The position numbers and the translations under genes are program-made. Positions 1 through 4,115 of a stretch of DNA of 5,302 nt are shown piece by piece. Each line of letters begins with the position of its first letter. Positions within the stretch are counted from its first letter, which is position 1. The notes under the pieces are model-generated. The model was not told the DNA's origin. It worked only from the letters and a program-made list of their open reading frames with translations, and did not search any database. The DNA is from Thermacetogenium sp. UBA5472 (GTDB taxonomy: Bacteria; Bacillota; DSM-12270; Thermacetogeniales; Thermacetogeniaceae), in contig DIQC01000040.1 in the NCBI GenBank assembly GCA_002426495.1, positions 12,801-18,102 on the forward strand, written 5' to 3'.

Positions 1-60
1 TCTGGCACGAAACTTGCAAAAGAAAATATATAGGGTGTGTTGCTCTGATGCATAAATACT

Positions 61-88
61 TGGACACATGAGAAGGCACCACAATAAT
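61..88 (+). promoter_or_regulatory. Candidate sigma-A type promoter for grdA
   Basis: TGGACA at 61-66 matches the -35 consensus TTGACA at five of six positions. AATAAT at 83-88 matches the -10 consensus TATAAT at five of six. The spacer is 16 bases. Transcription would begin near 94-96, leaving a short leader before the grdA ribosome binding site. This is a consensus match by eye in AT-rich DNA, so a chance match is possible. Confidence 0.35.
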
Positions 89-104
89 TAACATTAACAA
101 AATG

Positions 105-113
105 AAAGGAGAT
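105..113 (+). promoter_or_regulatory. Ribosome binding site of grdA
   Basis: AAAGGAGAT ends 7 bases before the ATG at 121, with GGAG (108-111) nine bases from the start codon. This spacing selects ATG 121 over the nearer ATG at 114, which overlaps the site, is in another frame and stops after six codons. Confidence 0.8.
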
Positions 114-120
114 ATGCCAG

Positions 121-564
121 ATGCTGAAGGGTAAAAAAGTTGCTATTCTTGGCGACCGGGATGGTATTCCTGGCCCCGCAATTGAAGAGTGCCTTAAGGC
201 TGCTGGTGCGGAGATAGTATTCTCGACAACAGAGTGCTTTGTCTGAACTGCAGCTGGAGCGATGGATCTGGAAAACCAGGCAAGGATCAAGGATCTCTAT
301 GACAAGTACGGTAAAGAAGATTTAATTGTTGTTCTCGGAGGAGCAGAAGCAGAAGCTTCTGGATTGGCTGCCGAGACTGTGGCAACAGGAGATCCGACCT
401 ATGCAGGTCCATTATCTGGAGTCTCGTTGGGACTCAAGGCGTATCATATCTTTGAATTAAAAGAGGGAATTCCTGCTGAAGTTTATGAAGAGCAGATCAG
501 CATGATGGAAATGGTGCTGGATGTTGATGAGATAAATGAGGAAGTTAAGACCTATCGTCAATAA
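121..564 (+). CDS. grdA: Glycine reductase selenoprotein A (GrdA)
   Basis: GrdA is the small cytoplasmic selenoprotein shared by glycine, sarcosine and betaine reductases. Its selenocysteine takes the carboxymethyl group from protein B and hands it to protein C, and is then re-reduced by thioredoxin. The frame from ATG 121 reads MLKGKKVAILGDRDGIPGP and continues through an in-frame TGA at codon 42 to TAA (562-564), giving 147 residues including selenocysteine, slightly shorter than the roughly 157 I recall for the family. The redox motif is C39-F-V-U42, followed by TAAGAMDLENQ, both GrdA hallmarks. Further conserved stretches are GLAAETVATGDPTYAGPLSG in the middle and MMEMVLDVD near the C-terminus. 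The homology runs unbroken across the TGA, so this is recoding and not a pseudogene. A caller treating TGA as stop would report only a false 100-residue product from ATG 262. It lies upstream of grdC and grdD, its downstream partners in the pathway. Confidence 0.97.
244..246 (+). other. grdA: Recoded TGA: selenocysteine codon 42 of grdA
   Basis: TGA is in frame with ATG 121 (codon 42) and sits in the context TGC TTT GTC TGA ACT, that is Cys-Phe-Val-Sec-Thr. GrdA-like coding sequence lies on both sides in the same frame. The position matches the known selenocysteine of GrdA, in a CxxU motif like the CxxC of thiol-disulphide proteins. Decoding needs SelA, SelB, the SelC tRNA and SelD, none of which are encoded in this window. 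Confidence 0.96.
247..288 (+). promoter_or_regulatory. Candidate bacterial SECIS element in grdA
   Basis: A bacterial SECIS hairpin lies within the coding sequence just after its UGA and is bound by SelB. Here CTGG (268-271) can pair with CCAG (276-279) around an AAAA loop, and GAT (265-267) can pair with ATC (286-288) across a five-base bulge. An alternative is a larger loop closed by GCTGG (253-257) and CCAG (276-279). The distance from the UGA is in the usual range, but the AAAA loop lacks the G often found near the start of the apical loop. An element must be present if the TGA is decoded; which fold is used is uncertain. Confidence 0.35.
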
Positions 565-580
565 TTATCTGAATACTGCC

Positions 581-637
581 TGCAAAGGGTAATGGGTATT
601 AATTTATCGCCCAACCCCTCACTCATTACCCTTTGCA
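581..637 (+). terminator. Long hairpin between grdA and grdC (terminator, attenuator or RNA stabiliser)
   Basis: TGCAAAGGGTAATG (581-594) is a perfect 14-base inverted repeat with CATTACCCTTTGCA (624-637). The stem extends inward by GGT/ACT (595-597 with 621-623, one G-U pair) to 17 pairs, with a loop of 23 bases (598-620). It begins 16 bases after the grdA stop. The right arm is followed by AAATTTCAACTATT and not by a clear run of T, so it is a weak candidate for intrinsic termination. It may give partial termination, or protect the 3' end of a grdA transcript and so raise GrdA relative to GrdC and GrdD; this is inference. A repeat-element origin is also possible. Confidence 0.6.
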
Positions 638-655
638 AATTTCAACTATTATAGT

Positions 656-664
656 AGGAGGTGA
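656..664 (+). promoter_or_regulatory. Ribosome binding site of grdC
   Basis: AGGAGGTGA is a near-complete complement of the 3' end of 16S rRNA. GGAGG (657-661) ends ten bases before the ATG at 672. It rules out the upstream in-frame TTG at 633, which lies inside the right arm of the preceding hairpin and has no ribosome binding site. Confidence 0.85.
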
Positions 665-671
665 ATCACAG

Positions 672-2216
672 ATGAACTTTCCAGTTATCAAAGGAGCGGC
701 TTATACATTAATTCAGGCCAACGATCTGCTCCTTTATCAGGGCACTACACAGACAATAGAGCGTCGCAATAACCCACAATCAGAACACTTGCAAAAATTG
801 CCAGAACATATGAGAAGTTTTGAAGATGCTGTCAGCTATCCGCCTAACCAGACCTATATCGGCAACATATTGCCAGATGATCTACAACAGATACCCCGTC
901 CCTGGTTTGAAAACCCTGTAGAAAACGCCAGCCGTCAGGGCAGGTTTGGTGAAATTATGCCAGAGGATGAATTTTATGGGTTGATGAAGGTTGTGGACAG
1001 CTTTGAACTGGTGATCCTGGATGGAACCTTTCAGGCAGCTGTTAAAGAAAAGCTGTTGAAACACCCGGTGCTCAATGATATAAAAGATATCGGGAAACTG
1101 GATAAAGACCCAGAAAGCCAAGAGAAAATCGAAAATTTAGTTGCTGAGCATGATGCCCAACCCCTCTATTTTGAGGGTAAACTGGTCGGTTGTGTGAAAA
1201 AGGCTCATCAATTCGATGAGGCCTTATCCTCAGAAGTCATGCTGGGTAATCTAGCCAATAAAGCATCATCTGTTCTTACTGTAAAACTATTGCTCGATAG
1301 AACAGATCTGAACCCTAAAGATGTGGAGTATATCATTGATTGCTCAGAAGAGGCATGTGGTGATATGAATCAACGGGGTGGCGGCAACTTCGCTAAAGCT
1401 ATTGGGGAACTTTGTGGCTTTGTTAATGCCACAGGTTCAGATACCCGCAGCTTTTGTGCGGGTCCTTCCCATGCCCTTGTAGAAGCCGCAGCTCTTGTGC
1501 AGTCGGGAATCTACAGTGATGTGATTGTGGTTGGCGGTGGTTGCACAGCTAAGCTGGGCATGAATTCCAGGGATCATGTGAAAAAGGGATTACCTGCGCT
1601 TGAAGATATGCTCGGTGCTTTTGCTGTGCATATTGCAGAGAATGATGGAAAAAGTCCTGTGATCAGAACTGATGCCATCGGGCGTCACACCATCGGCTCA
1701 GGGGCTTCTCCTCAGGCAGTAATGACTGCCATTGTCACCGATCCCCTGGATAAGATCGGCTATAAGATCACAGATGTTGACCGCTATGCGCCTGAGATGC
1801 AGAACCCGGAGATTACGGAGCCTGCCGGCGCCGGCAATGTGCCCATGGCTAATTACAAAATGATCAGCGCCTTGGGTGTGAAAAGGAAGGAAATCGACAG
1901 GAAGGAACTTATGCAGGCTGTGGACAGCTTTGGTATGCCTGGCTATGCACCGACACAGGGACATATTCCCTCAGGGGTACCCTTTATCGGACATGCCTGT
2001 GACCTGATCATGGATGGAAAAATCGACAAAGTTATGATTATCGGTAAAGGCAGCCTTTTCCTCGGTAGATTGACCAACCTGTTTGACGGTGTTTCCCTGA
2101 TCATGGAAAAGAACAGCGGTGAGGTTGATACTGGCGATACAGGTTTTGACCAGGAAGGTGTACGCAAGGTGATCGCTGAGGCAATGCGTGAATTTGCCAA
2201 AACCCTTAAGGGATAA
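672..2216 (+). CDS. grdC: Glycine/sarcosine/betaine reductase protein C, beta subunit (GrdC)
   Basis: With GrdD this protein forms protein C, the cytoplasmic part of the reductase that takes the carboxymethyl group from GrdA, as a ketene-like or acetyl thioester equivalent, and yields acetyl phosphate. The product has 514 residues, close to the family length. Diagnostic stretches are GTTQTIERR near residue 25, YIGNILPDD, GRFGEIMPEDEFYGLMK around residue 95-115, DCSEEACGD (Cys224, Cys229), FCAGPSHALVEAAALVQSG (Cys262), VVGGGCTAK (Cys291), and near the C-terminus GHIPSGVPFIGHACD (His431, His441). The C-terminal two thirds resemble the thiolase/FabH fold, in which a Cys and His act in acyl transfer. 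Cys262 sits in the context most like the FabH nucleophile, but that assignment is inference. The start is set by the strong ribosome binding site. It lies 107 bp after grdA and 155 bp before grdD, presumably in one transcription unit. Confidence 0.96.
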   Translation: MNFPVIKGAAYTLIQANDLLLYQGTTQTIERRNNPQSEHLQKLPEHMRSFEDAVSYPPNQTYIGNILPDDLQQIPRPWFENPVENASRQGRFGEIMPEDEFYGLMKVVDSFELVILDGTFQAAVKEKLLKHPVLNDIKDIGKLDKDPESQEKIENLVAEHDAQPLYFEGKLVGCVKKAHQFDEALSSEVMLGNLANKASSVLTVKLLLDRTDLNPKDVEYIIDCSEEACGDMNQRGGGNFAKAIGELCGFVNATGSDTRSFCAGPSHALVEAAALVQSGIYSDVIVVGGGCTAKLGMNSRDHVKKGLPALEDMLGAFAVHIAENDGKSPVIRTDAIGRHTIGSGASPQAVMTAIVTDPLDKIGYKITDVDRYAPEMQNPEITEPAGAGNVPMANYKMISALGVKRKEIDRKELMQAVDSFGMPGYAPTQGHIPSGVPFIGHACDLIMDGKIDKVMIIGKGSLFLGRLTNLFDGVSLIMEKNSGEVDTGDTGFDQEGVRKVIAEAMREFAKTLKG

Positions 2217-2220
2217 GCCA

Positions 2221-2259
2221 GGGAGCGGTTCTCTATCTACTGATAAGGGAACCGTTTCT
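2221..2259 (+). repeat. Hairpin just after grdC with a GAACCGT core
   Basis: The arms 2221-2234 (GGGAGCGGTTCTCT) and 2246-2259 (AGGGAACCGTTTCT) can pair over 14 positions, several of them G-U, around an 11-base loop. The best block is CGGTTC (2226-2231) with GAACCG (2249-2254). The hairpin starts four bases after the grdC stop. It has no T run after it, so it is not a classic terminator. CGGTTCTC is the exact reverse complement of GAGAACCG in the hairpin at 2323-2351, which suggests related repeat elements in opposite orientation. Confidence 0.5.
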
Positions 2260-2322
2260 GGGCAAGCTAGAGTGCTTTAAGGAAAGGGATTGGTGCGCAT
2301 TATGATAATAAAAGAATTCGGC

Positions 2323-2351
2323 CCAATCACGAGAACCGTCCCCGTGATTGG
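2323..2351 (+). repeat. REP-like palindromic element ahead of grdD
   Basis: CCAATCACG (2323-2331) and CGTGATTGG (2343-2351) are perfect 9-base inverted repeats around the 11-base loop AGAACCGTCCC. Small palindromes with an AGAACCGTCCCC-type centre and variable arms are, as I recall, scattered in clostridial genomes and resemble REP elements mobilised by IS200-like (RAYT, Y1) transposases. No transposase is present here. The right arm ends five bases before the grdD ribosome binding site, so in RNA the hairpin would lie directly beside it and could affect translation or mRNA stability. Confidence 0.55.
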
Positions 2352-2356
2352 TCAGG

Positions 2357-2367
2357 AAGGAGGGTGA
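2357..2367 (+). promoter_or_regulatory. Ribosome binding site of grdD, deciding a GTG start
   Basis: AAGGAGGGTGA places GGAGG (2359-2363) eight bases before GTG 2372. The alternative in-frame TTG at 2348 lies upstream of this site, inside the hairpin arm, and the first in-frame ATG (2384) is too far away, so GTG is the best start. Confidence 0.8.
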
Positions 2368-2371
2368 GATA

Positions 2372-3535
2372 GTGGATGACAAGATGATCAGTGCAACAAT
2401 TGCTGAAGTATTCGAAGAAATTGCTGATGCTTTAGAGACCGGTTCGTACGGCAAAAAGGTCAGAGTTGGCCTCACCATTCTGGGGAGTGAGCATGGCCCC
2501 GGGGAACTGGTAGCAGGGGCCGAGTTAGCCATGAGACAGAGCGATGATCTGGAGGTTGTGCTTATCGGCCAAGCTGTGGAGAGTGATTTGGAACTGGTAG
2601 AGGTGGCAGATGAACAAGATGCCCATGCCAAAATGGATCAACTGCTGCTCAGCGGTGAGTTGGCTGCGGCGGTAACCATGCACTACCCCTTTCCTATCGG
2701 TGTTTCCACAGTAGGTATGGTGGTCACCCCGGCAAAAGGGAAGGAGATGCTGTTAGCCACTACCACAGGCACTTCTACCACAGAAAGGGTAACAGCTATG
2801 TTGAAGAATACCCTTTACGGAATCGCTACAGCCAAAGCATATGGCAGACTGAATCCCACTGTAGGTATTTTGAATATAGATGGAGCCAGGCAGGTGGAGA
2901 GGAGCCTGCGAAAACTGCAGGAAGGCGGGTACCCCCTCTGTTTTGCCGACTCTGCCAGAAGCGACGGTGGGGCGGTGATGAGAGGAAACGACCTGTTGAT
3001 GGGAGTTCCTGATGTAATGGTTACAGACAGCCTGACAGGCAATGTGCTGATGAAGATGTTTTCCGCCTACAACAGCGGCGGCTGTTATGAAACCCTGGGC
3101 TACGGTTATGGCCCTGGGGTAGGGGAGAACTATGACCGCATCATCTGCATTATCTCCAGGGCATCAGGTGCCCCGGTTATTGCCGGAGCGATACGCTTTG
3201 CCGCTCAATGCGCCAAAGGTAAGCTTTTAGATAAAGCCAGAGCGGAATTTAGTGCGGCTAAAAAGGCTGGTTGGCAAGAAATATTGGATTCACTGGCAGC
3301 AGCAGCCGCTCCAAAGGATTCTGATGCCGCAACTGTAACCCCTCCGCCGAAAAAGACGGTCACTGAGGATATTCCGGGAATCGATGTGATGGAACTGGAA
3401 GATGCGGTGCGTGTCTTATGGAAAGAAAATATCTATGCGGAGAGTGGCATGGGCTGCACAGGTCCCATCATTATGATCGCTCCGGAGGATAAAGAGACCG
3501 CAGTCAAAATCTTGCAGGAAAACAGATACCTGTAA
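2372..3535 (+). CDS. grdD: Glycine/sarcosine/betaine reductase protein C, alpha subunit (GrdD)
   Basis: GrdD is the subunit of protein C that forms acetyl phosphate from the carboxymethyl group delivered by GrdA and phosphate. From GTG 2372 it has 387 residues, the expected family length. The main domain (about 1-300) is of the PlsX phosphate acyltransferase type; visible conserved stretches are LTILGSEHGPGE, MHYPFPIGVSTVGMVVTPAK, GILNIDGARQVE, FADSARSDGG, GNDLLMGVPDVMVTDSLTGN and YGYGPGVGENYDR. An Ala/Pro-rich linker (about 309-328) leads to a short C-terminal segment, IDVMELEDAVRVLWKENIY then GMGCTGPIIMI. Cys362 in that segment corresponds to Cys359 of the Eubacterium acidaminophilum protein, reported as essential for acetyl phosphate formation. 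It follows grdC in the usual grdC-grdD order. Confidence 0.95.
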   Translation: MDDKMISATIAEVFEEIADALETGSYGKKVRVGLTILGSEHGPGELVAGAELAMRQSDDLEVVLIGQAVESDLELVEVADEQDAHAKMDQLLLSGELAAAVTMHYPFPIGVSTVGMVVTPAKGKEMLLATTTGTSTTERVTAMLKNTLYGIATAKAYGRLNPTVGILNIDGARQVERSLRKLQEGGYPLCFADSARSDGGAVMRGNDLLMGVPDVMVTDSLTGNVLMKMFSAYNSGGCYETLGYGYGPGVGENYDRIICIISRASGAPVIAGAIRFAAQCAKGKLLDKARAEFSAAKKAGWQEILDSLAAAAAPKDSDAATVTPPPKKTVTEDIPGIDVMELEDAVRVLWKENIYAESGMGCTGPIIMIAPEDKETAVKILQENRYL

Positions 3536-3561
3536 GAGTGGTGGTTGGTATTGAGATGTGA

Positions 3562-3664
3562 GAAGTGGGATGTTGGAAGTGGGGCGGCTGCCACTATGGC
3601 TGCTTTGGGACTCAGACCTCAGACTTCTGGCTTCCGATTTCCGCCCTTTGGACTTCTGTCTTCC
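3562..3664 (+). repeat. Intergenic purine/pyrimidine short repeats between grdD and grdX
   Basis: The 146-bp gap has a purine-rich left part with GAAGTGGG twice (3562-3569 and 3576-3583) and a pyrimidine-rich right part with GACTTCTG-G/T-CTTCC twice (3622-3635 and 3651-3664, 13 of 14 identical). AGAAGT on the left (3561-3566) can pair with ACTTCT in either right copy, so the whole could fold as a loose imperfect hairpin. This looks like the GGAAGTC-type low-complexity repeats found between genes in some clostridial genomes. No coding frame, promoter or clear terminator is evident in it. Confidence 0.5.
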
Positions 3665-3675
3665 CGGGAGGGTGA
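3665..3675 (+). promoter_or_regulatory. Ribosome binding site of grdX, deciding a TTG start
   Basis: CGGGAGGGTGA places GGAGGG (3667-3672) nine bases before TTG 3682. An ATG at 3677 is nearer but reads ATG CCT TGA and stops at once, and no in-frame ATG or GTG lies at usable distance. The GGAGGGTGAGAT sequence (3667-3678) also occurs ahead of grdD (2359-2370). Confidence 0.7.
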
Positions 3676-3681
3676 GATGCC

Positions 3682-4053
3682 TTGAGGAAAAGGATCGTTA
3701 CAAATAACCCGTTAGTACAGGACAAATATACAGAGGATGTGCTGTATATTGAAGGATCTGTTGAGCAGATACTGATCAAAGTAAGGGATATGGTTTACGA
3801 AGGGTATGAATTGGTAAGCCATCCTCTGCCGGCCAGCCTGAGGATGCTCTTTTCCCCTTACCGCTCTATTGTTATTGGGAAAAAGCAGGAGAAGGTTGAT
3901 TTCATGCAGGCAGAGATCGCAGAAGAGAGCATTCACAAATACAACACACATATGAACAGCAGACAAAGGGATGAGGTAAATGGTGATGGCTATCAGATGG
4001 TTGACCTCATTCTTCTGGAATCCGCACTCAAAGATGAGCAGGGCAGATGGTAG
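3682..4053 (+). CDS. grdX: GrdX family protein, function unknown
   Basis: This is a 123-residue protein beginning RKRIVTNNPLVQDKY. The TNNPLV motif near the N-terminus, the EGSVEQILIKVRDMVYEGYELVSHPLPAS region (residues about 27-55), and SPYRSIVIGK (residues about 60-68) match the GrdX family as I recall it. No signal peptide, membrane segment or metal-binding cluster is visible, and the second half is charged and probably helical. GrdX is found almost only in grd loci, commonly at their start next to grdE, and no biochemical role is established. Here it also directly precedes grdE, by 62 bp, suggesting that grdX-grdE is a conserved module joined downstream of grdA-grdC-grdD. The TTG start is chosen from the ribosome binding site and is the least certain part. 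Confidence 0.85.
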   Translation: MRKRIVTNNPLVQDKYTEDVLYIEGSVEQILIKVRDMVYEGYELVSHPLPASLRMLFSPYRSIVIGKKQEKVDFMQAEIAEESIHKYNTHMNSRQRDEVNGDGYQMVDLILLESALKDEQGRW

Positions 4054-4063
4054 TAGGCAACAG

Positions 4064-4074
4064 GAACCGTCCCC
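4064..4074 (+). repeat. Third copy of the GAACCGTCCCC core, between grdX and grdE
   Basis: GAACCGTCCCC is identical over 11 bases to 2333-2343 in the palindrome ahead of grdD. Here the flanks do not form matching arms that I can see, so it may be a decayed or solo remnant of the same repeat family. It begins 11 bases after the grdX stop. The rest of the 62-bp gap holds only the grdE ribosome binding site. Confidence 0.4.
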
Positions 4075-4100
4075 AGTGCATCTAATTTGGAAAAATCATC

Positions 4101-4110
4101 AGGGGGTGAG
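4101..4110 (+). promoter_or_regulatory. Ribosome binding site of grdE, deciding a TTG start
   Basis: AGGGGGTGAG followed by a run of seven T places the TTG at 4116-4118 about nine bases from the core of the site. TTG gives (M)KLEIGRIKIKDVQLG, matching the usual N-terminus of GrdE, and no ATG or GTG in frame is nearby. Confidence 0.7.
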
Positions 4111-4115
4111 TTTTT

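Larger units (their letters stand above)
1..120. other. Leader region upstream of grdA; possible end of an upstream gene
   Basis: No complete gene is visible. Frame 1 stays open from the window edge for ten codons and ends at TAG (31-33), reading SGTKLAKENI. This could be the last codons of an upstream gene, but frames 2 and 3 are also open for a short way (stops at 53-55 and 66-68), so the fragment cannot be assigned. The rest is AT-rich and holds a candidate promoter and the grdA ribosome binding site. In other grd loci the neighbours are thioredoxin genes or other grd genes, but nothing here identifies which, if any, lies upstream. Confidence 0.3.

Noticed and set aside
114..134. Leader peptide from ATG 114 (six codons)
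   Set aside because: Its start overlaps the grdA Shine-Dalgarno sequence and lacks its own site; it is probably chance.
121..246. grdA as a pseudogene broken by a stop codon
   Set aside because: The stop is TGA exactly at the known selenocysteine position of GrdA, and the frame and conservation continue without a break.
262..564. Separate 100-residue gene starting at ATG 262
   Set aside because: It is the part of grdA after the selenocysteine codon; it has no ribosome binding site and begins in the middle of the conserved TAAGAMDLENQ motif.
633..671. Longer grdC from TTG 633
   Set aside because: The codon lies in a hairpin arm with no ribosome binding site, and the extra 13 residues would span the AGGAGGTGA site of the ATG at 672.
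882..2200. Reverse-strand open frames inside grdC (882-1121, 1698-1964, 1943-2200)
   Set aside because: They are shadows of a strongly conserved gene, with no ribosome binding sites and no recognisable protein features.
2348..2371. Longer grdD from TTG 2348
   Set aside because: The extension would run through the Shine-Dalgarno sequence that serves GTG 2372, and family length fits the shorter form.
2233..3042. Reverse-strand open frames over grdD (2233-2631, 2815-3042)
   Set aside because: They are antisense to grdD, low in complexity (the first is Ser-rich), and lack ribosome binding sites.
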